From assembly GCF_013388295.1 (NCBI RefSeq), contig NZ_CP058235.1:310001-374000 (forward strand): DNA of 64,000 nucleotides. The letters run 5' to 3'. Below, one piece after another: positions 42,623-52,454 of the stretch (position 1 is the stretch's first letter; each line of letters starts with the position of its first letter). Below the pieces are notes generated by a model. The model was not told where the DNA came from, ran no database searches, and was given only the letters and a program-made list of their open reading frames with translations. A program made the translations under genes and the position numbers. Origin of the DNA: Bartonella alsatica (GTDB lineage: Bacteria > Pseudomonadota > Alphaproteobacteria > Rhizobiales > Rhizobiaceae).

Positions 42623-43360
42623 ATGACAAAAACAATTTTCCAACCGTTGAATCATTATAGAATTAAAATAGCTATTATGGCACTCGTACTGCTAGCTTGC
42701 TCACTTCCCATACACGCTAAAGAAAGCAAAACGAAAAATGCAACAATTACAGTCACTGCCACTGGCGAAAGCCAAGCAGCACCAGATATGGCAATTATTA
42801 ATCTAGCAATTGTTACATATGACAAAACAGCCCAAAAAGCATTAACTGCTAATAATAAATCTATGAATGATATTGTAAATGCTTTTAAGAACAATGGCAT
42901 TCAGACAAATGACTTACAAACATCAGGCTTATCCATTTACCAATCTAACCCCGATAAACATCACGAAAAAAAGAACAATGAGAAATTATATCATGTTACG
43001 AATTCTTTAACGGTGCGTATTCGTGACCTTGCCAATGCTGGTAAAATATTTGATCAAGCAATTGCGCTTGGAGTTAACTCAGTGAATGATATCACCTTTA
43101 CCAACGCCGATATAAAACCTTTTTATCAAGAGGCACGTAAAAAAGCTATCGCTGAAGCCATTGAGAAAGCAGAAACTATAGCACAAGCAGCGAATTTAAA
43201 ATTAGGGAAAATTATTGAAATCAATGAAAATGATGATGGCTATCATTCAAGGTCACACCTTAGAAGCAGAGCAGCATATGCAAGCAACGCAGATACAAAT
43301 TTTTTAGGTGGTGAACTAAATTATAATGTTAGTGTTACCGTAGTATTTGCTATCGATTAA
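42623..43360 (+). CDS. SIMPL-domain periplasmic protein, BP26/OMP28 homologue
   Basis: Exported protein of the SIMPL (DUF541) family, matching the 26-28 kDa immunogenic periplasmic protein of Brucella and Bartonella; purified relatives form large ring oligomers, and the true function is unclear. A signal peptide spans about residues 1-33 (IAIMALVLLACSLPIHAKE). The SIMPL domain follows, seen in ITVTATGESQAAPDMAIINL, NGIQTNDLQTSGLSIYQ and ARKKAIAEAIEKAETIAQ. Length is 245 residues. The start ATG follows an A/G-rich stretch, AAGGAATAG. It converges on the YcgN-family gene. Confidence 0.9.
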   Translation: MTKTIFQPLNHYRIKIAIMALVLLACSLPIHAKESKTKNATITVTATGESQAAPDMAIINLAIVTYDKTAQKALTANNKSMNDIVNAFKNNGIQTNDLQTSGLSIYQSNPDKHHEKKNNEKLYHVTNSLTVRIRDLANAGKIFDQAIALGVNSVNDITFTNADIKPFYQEARKKAIAEAIEKAETIAQAANLKLGKIIEINENDDGYHSRSHLRSRAAYASNADTNFLGGELNYNVSVTVVFAID

Positions 43361-43397
43361 ACTACGTAGTATTACCAATCACTGCATAAATGGTCTT

Positions 43398-43428
43398 ATC
43401 ACCGGCCTTCACAGAGAATACCGGTGAT
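43398..43428. repeat. 8-bp inverted repeat across the stop of the YcgN-family gene
   Basis: ATCACCGG (43398-43405) and CCGGTGAT (43421-43428) are exact inverted arms with a 15-base spacer, lying between two converging genes and covering the reverse gene's TGA (43399-43401). A palindrome ACTACGTAGT (43361-43370) sits right after the opposite stop. They may mark RNA ends for both genes, but neither has a U-tract. Confidence 0.45.
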
Positions 43429-43860
43429 ATGTTGGAGATAATCATCTTCAGATGATAATTCATCTTCATAAATTTCTATTTGTTCACGTGCAGAAAATTG
43501 TGTTTGATGTACCGTCTGACAATTTCCAGACACTAACGGATGCCACCATTGAAGGTCTTGTCCTTCATAAATTAGTCGATAGGCACAATTTTCTGGAAGC
43601 CAACGAGCTGTTTTAATCGTTGCAATATCCAACGATATACAGTCTGAAACAATTAATTTACGATGAACATAATCCCGACATCGGCAAGTCTTTGCATCTA
43701 AAAGACGACATGCTACACTGGTAGCATAGATATCACCAGTTTCATCATCTTGCACCTTATGCAAACAACAACGCCCACAGCCATCACAAAGACTCTCCCA
43801 TTCAGAAATAGAAATTTCTTCTAATTTTTTTACTTTCCAAAAGGGAGCTTCTTCATTCAT
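43399..43860 (-). CDS. YcgN/UPF0260 family cysteine-cluster protein
   Basis: A 153-residue protein of the UPF0260 family, which has a conserved Cys-rich pattern suggestive of a metal or Fe-S site. Seen are CDGCGRCCLHK near residue 25-35, ACRLLDAKTCRCRDY near 50-65, and a later DCISL and YRLIYEG. No enzyme activity is established for the family, so function is open. It is a single gene converging on the SIMPL gene, with rpoD downstream at 276 bases beyond its start. Confidence 0.9.
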   Translation of the reverse strand: MNEEAPFWKVKKLEEISISEWESLCDGCGRCCLHKVQDDETGDIYATSVACRLLDAKTCRCRDYVHRKLIVSDCISLDIATIKTARWLPENCAYRLIYEGQDLQWWHPLVSGNCQTVHQTQFSAREQIEIYEDELSSEDDYLQHITGILCEGR

Positions 43861-44135
43861 ACAATCAATCTAACTTTTTCAAACAAGGAAATCTATCAAA
43901 AAGAAAAATAAACAAAATTTAATCTCTATAACTTCACACATTTTTTATCTATTTAAACACCATATATTCAGTACATTGCTTCAAGATATTTTTTAAAATC
44001 CAGCCTAATGAAAATGGAATATATCTAATGAAATTTTTCATACATCTACATGCAAATATAAGTAGCTTTTATGAATGCCTTCGCACAAAGAAAGCTTCCT
44101 TATGCTCATGAAAAAATCAACGGGCTTTATTAGAC

Positions 44136-46148
44136 TTAAGAATCAAGAAAACTACGCAACTTTCGTGAACGACTGGGATGCTTTAACTTACGAAGCGCCT
44201 TTGCTTCAATCTGACGAATACGCTCGCGTGTAACTGAAAATTGTTGGCCAACTTCTTCCAGCGTGTGATCAGTATTCATCCCTATACCAAAACGCATCCG
44301 CAAAACGCGTTCTTCACGTGGTGTTAATGAAGCGAGCACGCGAGTTGTTGTATCACGCAGATTGGCTTGAATAGCCGCATCAATAGGCAATAATGCGTTC
44401 CTATCCTCAATAAAATCTCCTAAATGGGAATCATCCTCATCACCAACAGGTGTTTCAAGTGAAATCGGTTCCTTTGCAATTTTAAGCACTTTTCGCACTT
44501 TTTCTAGCGGCATAGAAAGTTTACTAGACAATTCCTCTGGCGTGGGTTCACGTCCAATTTCATGCAAAATCTGACGTGATGTGCGAACAATCTTATTAAT
44601 TGTTTCAATCATATGAACAGGAATACGAATGGTACGAGCCTGATCAGCAATTGAGCGTGTAATTGCTTGACGAATCCACCATGTTGCATAAGTTGAAAAC
44701 TTATATCCACGCCTATATTCAAACTTATCCACTGCCTTCATCAAACCGATATTGCCTTCTTGGATAAGATCAAGAAACTGCAGCCCGCGATTAGTATATT
44801 TTTTTGCAATTGAAATCACAAGACGTAAATTAGCTTCTACCATCTCTTTTTTAGCAATTGTTGATTCGCGCTCACCTTTCTGTACTTGTGTCACTATCCG
44901 ACGAAATTCAGCAATCGAAATAGCTGTTTCTTGTGCAAGATTCTGTATTTCACTGCGTAAATTCTGAATTTCTTTAGCTTCACGCATCGAAAATTCTTTC
45001 CAACCGTGCCCCGACAAAGTTGCAATATAATTAATCCAATCTGCATCCAATTCACGACCTTGGTATTCTTTTAAAAAATCCTCATGATCAACACCATAAT
45101 TATTTGCAATTCGCTTAAGCTTCCCCTCATTATGAATCAATCTCTTATTGATATCGTAAAGCTGTTCAACCAAGGATTCAATACGATTTTGATTCAAAGA
45201 AAGAGATTTCACGGCTTGAACCAATTCACTCTTTAATTGAATATATTTTTTCTTCTGAGAAGGCGAAAGAGCTCCCTCTCTACGCTCTGCCAAACTGCTT
45301 TCAACATGCTGATCTTGTAATTTTCGCAATTTTACATAAGTATCAGCAATAAAATCCAATGTTTCCATGACTTGAGGACAGAGTTCATTTTCCATTGCAG
45401 CAAGTGATAAATTAACGTCATCCTCCTCTTCCTCTTCCTCTTCAATGCCTATATCTCTGGCCATACACTCCAGATCAGACATGCTAGATGAAGATTTTGC
45501 CTCTTTTATTTTTTCAACTTCACTTCGTTCAATAACAGGAGCTTGCTTGGCTTCTGGACCAGCATAAGTCATTTCAAGATCGATAATCTCACGAAGAAGA
45601 ATACGCTGTTCTTTCAATTCTTCACGCCAGATAATGAGAGCTTGAAAAGTTAAGGGGCTTTCACAAAGCCCTGCAATCATTGTCTCACGCCCTGCTTCAA
45701 TACGCTTAGCAATGGCAATTTCACCTTCCCGCGAAAGCAGTTCAACAGCTCCCATTTCACGTAAATACATACGTACCGGATCATCAGTACGATCTATTAC
45801 CTCACGCTTATTCGTTGTCGTTACAATTGCATGGCTAGAGGCCTCTACTAAATCGCCACCCTCTACCGTAACTTCTTCGTCATAATGTTCAGAATCGACT
45901 TCATCTTCATCATCCACGACATTAATACCCATCTCGGAGAGCATCACCAAGATATCTTCAATTTGTTCGGATGTAACCTCATCAGAAGGAAGAACTGCAT
46001 TCAGTTCATCCATCGTCACGTAACCATTTTTTTTGGCAAGTTTAACCATTTTCTTGATGGCATCATCAGAAAAATCAAGAAGAGGACTATCCAAATTCAC
46101 TTGGCTTGTTACTTCCATATTATCTTTCTGTTTAACCTTTGTTGCCAT
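44136..46148 (-). CDS. rpoD: Primary sigma factor RpoD (sigma 70)
   Basis: Housekeeping sigma factor. Region 1.1 lies near residues 15-80 ([20 protein letters not shown]). A long acidic non-conserved region follows ([10 protein letters not shown]). Region 2 is [20 protein letters not shown] to [12 protein letters not shown], region 3 starts [12 protein letters not shown], and region 4 ends with [23 protein letters not shown]. Start ATG 46148 is preferred, with GGAG nine bases upstream; an ATG seven codons earlier also exists. Product 670 residues. dnaG lies upstream in the same direction, as in the classic dnaG-rpoD arrangement. Confidence 0.97.
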   Translation of the reverse strand: MATKVKQKDNMEVTSQVNLDSPLLDFSDDAIKKMVKLAKKNGYVTMDELNAVLPSDEVTSEQIEDILVMLSEMGINVVDDEDEVDSEHYDEEVTVEGGDLVEASSHAIVTTTNKREVIDRTDDPVRMYLREMGAVELLSREGEIAIAKRIEAGRETMIAGLCESPLTFQALIIWREELKEQRILLREIIDLEMTYAGPEAKQAPVIERSEVEKIKEAKSSSSMSDLECMARDIGIEEEEEEEDDVNLSLAAMENELCPQVMETLDFIADTYVKLRKLQDQHVESSLAERREGALSPSQKKKYIQLKSELVQAVKSLSLNQNRIESLVEQLYDINKRLIHNEGKLKRIANNYGVDHEDFLKEYQGRELDADWINYIATLSGHGWKEFSMREAKEIQNLRSEIQNLAQETAISIAEFRRIVTQVQKGERESTIAKKEMVEANLRLVISIAKKYTNRGLQFLDLIQEGNIGLMKAVDKFEYRRGYKFSTYATWWIRQAITRSIADQARTIRIPVHMIETINKIVRTSRQILHEIGREPTPEELSSKLSMPLEKVRKVLKIAKEPISLETPVGDEDDSHLGDFIEDRNALLPIDAAIQANLRDTTTRVLASLTPREERVLRMRFGIGMNTDHTLEEVGQQFSVTRERIRQIEAKALRKLKHPSRSRKLRSFLDS

Positions 46149-46488
46149 TCTATAACTCCACTTGATCACTACACAGCTTCCACGTGACCAGCTTTTTGCG
46201 TTCTCACTTAAGCGACTAATAGTTCCTCATAATATACCTCCTCTTAGAGGAAATTACTATTTGAAAGACTACATTTATATACACCCTTCATTCACACAAA
46301 AACGCGGGAAAACTCCAGAAGTTTCCCCGATACCTCTCAGCCTTTCTGAGATAATCTCTGTACCATATAGTAAGGACCAATTTCCCGCTTTTCCTTAAAA
46401 TTTAGTCGCCATTCTTTATAAAAATTTCGTTCTACATAAACTTCTTCATACTAAGCCTTAGGTGACTGATTCGCATCAAAAAAGCGAA
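46149..46488 (-). promoter_or_regulatory. dnaG-rpoD intergenic leader with alternative RNA structures
   Basis: About 340 bases separate dnaG from rpoD. In transcription order there are: an arm GCGGGAAA (46388-46381), a 6-bp hairpin UCUCAG/CUGAGA (46351-46335), and a terminator-like hairpin (46328-46304 with its U-run). The first arm can pair exactly with UUUCCCGC, the end of the terminator's 3' side, so the two folds exclude each other. This is the layout of an attenuator, inferred from sequence alone. Confidence 0.5.
46298..46328 (-). terminator. Intrinsic-terminator-like hairpin upstream of rpoD
   Basis: On the reverse strand GGGGAAACU (46328-46320) and AGUUUUCCC (46314-46306) give nine pairs with one G-U wobble around a 5-base loop; GCG and then UUUUU (46302-46298) follow. 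It ends transcripts coming from dnaG before rpoD unless the competing upstream arm forms. Confidence 0.6.
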
Positions 46489-46491
46489 TCA
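46467..46491. repeat. 8-bp inverted repeat overlapping the dnaG stop
   Basis: TGATTCGC (46467-46474) and GCGAATCA (46484-46491) are exact inverted arms with a 9-base loop. The arm nearer the gene includes the dnaG TGA. No U-tract follows on the reverse strand, so it may act as a 3'-end stabiliser or in uncoupling dnaG from rpoD. Confidence 0.5.
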
Positions 46492-48426
46492 TTTTATCGT
46501 ATCTTGCTTATTCCCGTCTATTTTTTCATCCAACCGACTTCCAAATCCTTCAATTAATGCTTCCGTCGCTTGCATCTGCTCTATCTCACTTTTTATCTCA
46601 CGAAGCAGATCAAAAACCTCACTCTTAGGATTTTCTATGAGTTGCTCTTCAATATCTTTTAATCTCTTATGTAGGTGGTATTCTTGAAGATGCAAGTAGA
46701 CAGCCTGTTTTAATATAGCACGAGCATCTTCTATAGGAGCTCCAACAAAGACAGTACGCATACCAATATTTTGCACAAGACATCTCATACGCTCTAACAA
46801 AGCTTTGTGCCCTCTTCCTTCTAAGAGCTCAATCATTGTTTTTTTATCATGAAACTGCTGATTCCCAAGAATTTCCAACATGGTTTGATGCAAACATACC
46901 AATTGTGTGTTTTGTAATTCCAACACAGCAAGAACTTCAAAATTTTCATACCATAACTCAGGATAGTAAGCTAAAATCAATAAAATAACTGCTTCACGCA
47001 GAGGAATAGATTGAGACGAATTGCGCACTATGTCGGAATTTGCCAAAACAGAAAAAGATTGATTTTTAAATATTCTATTTTGGGAAAACTGATGATGGTA
47101 TCCTGCAGATTTTTTTTTCGAAAAAAAAGGACGAAAAAAATCAAAAAGCCGTTTCTTTATATCCTGTAAATAATAACGACGTAGATCTTCATCCTTAATT
47201 GTAAAAATTTGCTGTTTCAGTTGTTTTTCCAGCGCCGCTCGCATCTCTGGAGTTTCAAAATTCTTTCCATAAGTAAAACGCCACCACAAAAGCTCAACCA
47301 ATGAAATTGCTTTTTGCAAAAAAGAGGAAAAAAGTTGTGCACCACCAGCACGAATAATTTCATCTGGATCTTTACCTTGTGGCAACAAAACAAAACGAAC
47401 AGATACCCCTGCCTTTAAAAGAGGCAACACACGATCAGAAATACGAAAAGCAGCCTTTAAACCAGCGTCATCTCCATCAAAACATAAAATGGGATCAGAA
47501 TCTATCTGCCATAAAAGCCTAATTTGCGCTTCCGTTAATGCTGTCCCCAAAGATGCTACCACTCTCTCAAAACCAGCTTTAGTCAGCGCGATTACATCCA
47601 TATAACCTTCAACCACAAGGAGTGAACGAACTTTTTCATCACTAACAGAGCGGCTATTTTTACGAGCAGCTGCTGCATTGTAAAGCATATCTCCTTTATG
47701 AAACAACACTGTTTCAGGGCTATTGAGATATTTTGCCGGTGTATCTTCCTCTAACGCACGCCCTCCAAAAGCCACAACACGACCGCGTAAATCTTCAATA
47801 GGAAATATGACACGATTTCTAAATCGATCATAGGAAGCAGCATTATTTTCACCCAATTTAAGAAGCCCACAATCTTCCATTTGTTTTATTGAAACCCCAC
47901 GTGCGCTTAAAGCTTCTTTCAAAGCTGTACGTCTCATGGGAGCAAAGCCAATCCGAAAACGTTTTGCGATTTCTGGTGTTACACCACGCTCATCAAGATA
48001 ACGACGCGCCTGGATACCTTCTCTATCATGCAAGCTATGTTGAAAAAAATCCGTAGCTATTTTCATAACATCATAAAGACTAGCTTTTTCCATTTGCCGT
48101 TTATGACTTTGTGAATCAAAAAGAGGTAACTTTATCCCCGCAAAATCAGCCAAACGCTCTACACTTTCTGAAAAGTGCAATCCATCAAGCTCACAAAGAA
48201 AAGTAAAAATATCGCCACTTACACCACAACCAAAGCAATAATAGCGGCCTTTATGATCATCACAATGAAAACTTGGAGTTTTTTCACCATGAAATGGGCA
48301 ACAACACCAAAAATCTCCTCGCGAAGGCTTGCTTTTTTGAGGATCAAACACCACCCTTTGTCCAATAACTGTTGAAATTGGTAACCTGGTGCGAAGCTGA
48401 TCAAGGAAATCAGGCGAAAAACGCAT
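46489..48426 (-). CDS. dnaG: DNA primase
   Basis: Synthesises RNA primers at the fork. The N-terminal CHC2 zinc domain has C43, H46, C64 and C67 (CPFHGEKTPSFHC... to RYYCFGCGVSGD). The catalytic core includes RFRNRVIFPIEDLRGRVVAFGGR and the TOPRIM acidic motifs LLVVEGYMDVIAL and CFDGDDAG. The C-terminal helicase-binding domain is present. Length is 645 residues. It lies upstream of rpoD and is divergent from the MscS gene, with a 118-base gap between their starts that must contain both promoters. Confidence 0.97.
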   Translation of the reverse strand: MRFSPDFLDQLRTRLPISTVIGQRVVFDPQKSKPSRGDFWCCCPFHGEKTPSFHCDDHKGRYYCFGCGVSGDIFTFLCELDGLHFSESVERLADFAGIKLPLFDSQSHKRQMEKASLYDVMKIATDFFQHSLHDREGIQARRYLDERGVTPEIAKRFRIGFAPMRRTALKEALSARGVSIKQMEDCGLLKLGENNAASYDRFRNRVIFPIEDLRGRVVAFGGRALEEDTPAKYLNSPETVLFHKGDMLYNAAAARKNSRSVSDEKVRSLLVVEGYMDVIALTKAGFERVVASLGTALTEAQIRLLWQIDSDPILCFDGDDAGLKAAFRISDRVLPLLKAGVSVRFVLLPQGKDPDEIIRAGGAQLFSSFLQKAISLVELLWWRFTYGKNFETPEMRAALEKQLKQQIFTIKDEDLRRYYLQDIKKRLFDFFRPFFSKKKSAGYHHQFSQNRIFKNQSFSVLANSDIVRNSSQSIPLREAVILLILAYYPELWYENFEVLAVLELQNTQLVCLHQTMLEILGNQQFHDKKTMIELLEGRGHKALLERMRCLVQNIGMRTVFVGAPIEDARAILKQAVYLHLQEYHLHKRLKDIEEQLIENPKSEVFDLLREIKSEIEQMQATEALIEGFGSRLDEKIDGNKQDTIK

Positions 48427-48544
48427 TATCTCTCACAGAGTTTTAAAATTCTTTTTTGCATATTTAACGACTTTAGAGCATAATTCCAATATTTCCTCTT
48501 AAGCGGTTAAAGATTTTACAGCCCGAACCGCATATCTTTCAGAA

Positions 48545-49777
48545 ATGGAGAATGAAAAAGTGATCAAATTTCTTGTTCAATATCCACTGCTAGAATCTAT
48601 TGTTTGGCTTATTATTCTTATCATCATTGCACTTTTAGTCAATTTTTTAGCACGACACTTCCTCTTTCACGGAGTAAAACGGCTTTCTTCTTTTCTTCCT
48701 AAAGCTACAACCATTGATATTGAACACACCATTCAATACACAGCTAATACTGTTTCAGCCTTTATTCTCTCAATCGGGATCAATGTTATTCCAACACTCC
48801 CTCATGATCTCAGCACTATTATATGCAATGTTGCGAACGCCTTCATTATTTTTTTTGTTGTTCTAGCCATCTCTTCTTTTCTTAATGTTATAAATACCCT
48901 TTATGAACAAAGACCAGCAGCACGATTAAAACCAATAAAAGGCTATATTCAAATCGCTAAAATTGCGCTTTTTACTGTAGCTGCAATTTTAATGGTAGCC
49001 ACATTGATTGACCGCTCACCTCTTATTCTTTTATCCGGTCTTGGTGCAATGGCCGCTGTCCTTATGTTGATTTTTCAAGATACATTGCTTTCTCTTATTG
49101 CAGGTATCCAAATTTCATCCACCGATATGATACGTGTCGGCGATTGGATTCAAATCCCTAGCCTCGATGTAGATGGTGATGTCACTGAAATCGCGCTTCA
49201 TACTGTTAAAGTACAAAATTTCGATAAAACAATCACTACCGTACCTATTCGTAAACTAGTGACTGATCCTTTTAAGAATTGGCGTGGAATGGAAGAAGCT
49301 GGTGGACGACGCATTAAACGATCCCTCTTCATTGACCAATCAAGTATCCGTTTTCACACAGAAAAAGAACAAGAATATCTTTCCCGATTTAATTTGTTAG
49401 AAAATTACTTCGCACAAAAAATACCAGAAATCAATGAATGGAATACACAATTAGATAAAAATCACGACGTATTAGCTAACACCCGCCGTTTAACCAACAT
49501 TGGAACTTTCCGTGCTTATGTTTTTGCTTATCTAAAAAAGCATATCAACATCGAACAAAACATGACATTGATGGCACGACAATTACCTCCTACACCACAT
49601 GGTTTACCCTTGGAAATCTATTGCTTCACCAATACAACTGTTTGGCTGGAATACGAACAAATTCAAGCTGATATTTTTGACCATCTTTATTCCATTCTTC
49701 CCAGTTTTGGTTTAAAGATTTTTCAAAATCCAAGTGGCTATGATTTTCGTCATGTATTAGAAGCGACAGAAAAGTAA
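48545..49777 (+). CDS. MscS-family mechanosensitive channel (YbdG-like)
   Basis: Inner-membrane channel-like protein that opens on membrane tension, with a possible osmotic role. Three to five hydrophobic segments cover about residues 14-180, the last being the pore-lining type (LLSGLGAMAAVLMLIFQDTLLS), followed by the cytoplasmic beta domain (VGDWIQIPSLDVDGDVTEIAL). The long C-terminal part with the LVTDPFKNWRGMEEAGGRRIKRS stretch, described in parts, points to the YbdG branch. Length is 410 residues. GTG at 48560 with GGAG upstream is an alternative start. Confidence 0.88.
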   Translation: MENEKVIKFLVQYPLLESIVWLIILIIIALLVNFLARHFLFHGVKRLSSFLPKATTIDIEHTIQYTANTVSAFILSIGINVIPTLPHDLSTIICNVANAFIIFFVVLAISSFLNVINTLYEQRPAARLKPIKGYIQIAKIALFTVAAILMVATLIDRSPLILLSGLGAMAAVLMLIFQDTLLSLIAGIQISSTDMIRVGDWIQIPSLDVDGDVTEIALHTVKVQNFDKTITTVPIRKLVTDPFKNWRGMEEAGGRRIKRSLFIDQSSIRFHTEKEQEYLSRFNLLENYFAQKIPEINEWNTQLDKNHDVLANTRRLTNIGTFRAYVFAYLKKHINIEQNMTLMARQLPPTPHGLPLEIYCFTNTTVWLEYEQIQADIFDHLYSILPSFGLKIFQNPSGYDFRHVLEATEK

Positions 49778-49847
49778 AATTATAAGACTCAATTCGTCAA
49801 TTTTTTAGATCAACCATATTTATAACAACAGAGAAAGAAAAAGTGTC

Positions 49848-51539
49848 ATGAATGGTTCAGTGGTACTCCTTCATCTTGCAGGCGCTATTTCTTTACTTCT
49901 TTGGGCTACACGCATGGTGCGCACAGGCATTGAACGAGCCTATGGTGATAAGCTTAGATATAAAATGCGTCATTTCATTTCCAAACCATTGTTTGCTGTA
50001 AGTTTTGGACTTTTTTCAGCAATGATTTTACAAAGCTCTACAACAATAACGCTCCTTGTTGGTTCTTTTGTTGAGTCTGGTTTTGTCTCTGGATTAGCGG
50101 GACTCATGGCTGTACGTGGAGGAGAATTAGGATCAGCATTAGTTGTCAAAATTCTCTCCTATGATCTTACAATCGTTGTGCCACTCTGTCTTTTAATTGG
50201 TACTTGTATTTTCATGACAACTGAAAAACGTAATTGGCGTCAAATAGGACGTATTGTCATAGGTATTGGCCTTTTGATTTTATCTTTACAAATGATAAGC
50301 ACAGCTACAGAACCTTTACGTGATAGCGCAATTTTACCTAGTATTATTCGTTATCTCTCAACCGATCCTGTTTCCACTTTTTTGCTAGCAGCTTCATTGA
50401 CCTATCTTTTGCACTCATCCATTGCGGGAATCATTTTGCTGGTCAATTTTGCAAACTATAATCTTATCCATGCTCAACTATGTGTTGTCATGGTCCTTGG
50501 CGTTAATTTTGGTTCTTCTCTTATAGCACCACTTTTAACACGCAGCGCACCTCCTAATACTCGTCTCGTTCCCTTGGGAAATTTACTGATGCGTGGAGCC
50601 GGTTCAATCCTCGTCCTTATCTTATTTCTTTCCTTTCAACCACCAATCACATGGCTTGGTCATGAAGCCTCTGCTCAAGTTATTAACGCCCATATCATTT
50701 TCAATGTTTTCATTCTCCTTGCTGGAATCCCCCTCTCGAAATGGGTTTTAAAACTGACCACTAAAATTGTCCATACAAATACAAAAAAAACGCAAACTGA
50801 TAAAATACTTAATTTATCTGATCAAACAGCTCTTGATGATAGCGTTCTTGAACGTCCAACTCTAGCACTTTCTAATGTCATGCGTGAAGTCATCCATATT
50901 TGTGATCTTGTAGATATCATGCTAGAAAAAATCATGGGACTTTATGAAAAACCTGACCCTGACATCATCTGTGAACTCAACCAGCTTAACACTATATTAG
51001 ACAAAAAGCATATCGCAATCAAACTTTATCTCGCACGATTAGCCAGACAAAAATTGTCTGATGAAGAAGCCCTTCAAACCCAAGAACTTCTAGGAACTTG
51101 TATAAAATTAGATCAAGCAGGAGATATTATTATTCATAATATGCTTATGCTGGTTAAAAAGAAACAACAAAAGGGTATACAATTTAGCAACGACGAATGG
51201 AATGATCTCCTTCGTTTCCACTCCATTGTTCTCGCCAATGCGCATATCGCATTTAATGTTCTTGTCTCACATGACACACACACCGCGCATTTACTAGTGC
51301 AGAAAAAAGATCAGCTCCGAAATTTAGAGAAAGAGATGAGCTTAAAGCATTTTAAACGCCTTCGTGAAGGTGATCTTAAAAATGTAGAATCGTCTAGCCT
51401 TCATCTTGACACTGTACGCGATCTAAAACAGATTAACTCCCTTTTAACTTCAATGATCTACCCAATTTTAGAAGCACAAGGACTTCTCCAAAGTTCGCGC
51501 CTGCGCAATCCTTCTGAACAACAAACAGCTAAATCTTGA
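49848..51539 (+). CDS. Na/phosphate cotransporter family protein (NptA/YjbB type)
   Basis: Membrane transporter of the Na/Pi-cotransporter family; YjbB relatives have been linked to phosphate export. Two inverted repeats of the family appear, with the QSST motif in MILQSSTTITLLVGSF and its counterpart LLHSSIAGIILLVNF. About eight membrane segments fill the first 310 residues. The remaining half is a helical PhoU-like domain (near LSNVMREVIHICDLVDIML), which fits phosphate-linked control. Length is 563 residues. It follows the MscS gene by 70 bases in the same direction, so a shared transcript is possible. Confidence 0.9.
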   Translation: MNGSVVLLHLAGAISLLLWATRMVRTGIERAYGDKLRYKMRHFISKPLFAVSFGLFSAMILQSSTTITLLVGSFVESGFVSGLAGLMAVRGGELGSALVVKILSYDLTIVVPLCLLIGTCIFMTTEKRNWRQIGRIVIGIGLLILSLQMISTATEPLRDSAILPSIIRYLSTDPVSTFLLAASLTYLLHSSIAGIILLVNFANYNLIHAQLCVVMVLGVNFGSSLIAPLLTRSAPPNTRLVPLGNLLMRGAGSILVLILFLSFQPPITWLGHEASAQVINAHIIFNVFILLAGIPLSKWVLKLTTKIVHTNTKKTQTDKILNLSDQTALDDSVLERPTLALSNVMREVIHICDLVDIMLEKIMGLYEKPDPDIICELNQLNTILDKKHIAIKLYLARLARQKLSDEEALQTQELLGTCIKLDQAGDIIIHNMLMLVKKKQQKGIQFSNDEWNDLLRFHSIVLANAHIAFNVLVSHDTHTAHLLVQKKDQLRNLEKEMSLKHFKRLREGDLKNVESSSLHLDTVRDLKQINSLLTSMIYPILEAQGLLQSSRLRNPSEQQTAKS

Positions 51540-52202
51540 CTTCGAAAATATTTGAATGATAAACGAATCATATAGACCACTAAATTGTGTATATTCAAAT
51601 GTTCTGACTCAATAAATACTCTTGTAAAGGCTTTACTCCACAATATCATCATCAAGAAAAAAACGTACTATCAGAAACGCAAATACCTGTAGAATTGCAA
51701 TAGATTGTATCAATGTTTGACTGTTTCAAGCTGCTCAACATTTTACAAAGCACTAAACAGAAATATTTTTTAACATCATTTCAAAAGCTATTGATATTGT
51801 ATTAGCTGACTTCTTTTTAAATTTCTTGAGTATCTATTTGTTGCTTTGATTGTACATAACATTTTAGCTTTTTACAAAACTCTTAACAGGAATTAGCAAG
51901 AAATCTACTAATAAACACACTTTTATTCTCCCAAAGTACTTTGTAGAATTTTTTTCTTTTTACGTAAAATGATTGCTAACTTCAGAACTTTTTGATACTA
52001 TAATAAAGAGTTATTATATTTTATTTATAGATATATACCTCACGTGTCCAATATACGTGTTAGTTGAGAAACAGAGAAACAAAAGTTGTAACGAAGTTTT
52101 CACCAGGAATATCCTCTTCTTAGGCAACAAAGCGAACCTTGACCTTTACAAAGCTTACTCTAGTTAGAACTAACAGTTTAGATTCAGGCAAAGGAGAATA
52201 GA
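51540..52202. other. Intergenic region, about 660 bases, no gene seen
   Basis: AT-rich; a forward 64-codon frame at 51973-52167 has no ribosome site or known features. The last bases hold AAGGAG, the ribosome site of the next gene. Confidence 0.5.
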
Positions 52203-52454
52203 ATGGAAGACGCAAACATCGGCTGGATTGCAGCTATTATTATCGGTGGCCTTGCAGGATGTGCTGCACAGTGTCTTATGAAAAGCCAAACAGGAATGTT
52301 TCTAAACATTATTTTAGGGATTATTGGAGCAGCATTAGCCAGTTTTCTTTTTGGATTTTTAGGCGTGGGCTTTGCTGGGTGGTTTGGCTATCTTATTTCA
52401 GGTTTTATAGGAGCCTGCGTTCTTATATGGATAGGACAAAAAATTCGATCATAG
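52203..52454 (+). CDS. GlsB/YeaQ/YmgE family small membrane protein
   Basis: An 83-residue, very hydrophobic, glycine-rich inner-membrane protein. Three membrane helices are visible (GWIAAIIIGGLAGCAAQCLM, then NIILGIIGAALASFLFGFLG and WFGYLISGFIGACVLIWIG, given by part). The family was once called transglycosylase-associated, but its function is not known; some members respond to acid or osmotic stress. ATG 52203 has a strong ribosome site, AAGGAG. It stands alone. Confidence 0.9.
   Translation: MEDANIGWIAAIIIGGLAGCAAQCLMKSQTGMFLNIILGIIGAALASFLFGFLGVGFAGWFGYLISGFIGACVLIWIGQKIRS

Noticed and set aside
51973..52167. Forward 64-codon frame upstream of the YeaQ-like gene
   Set aside because: No ribosome site, composition like its non-coding surroundings, and no recognisable domain.
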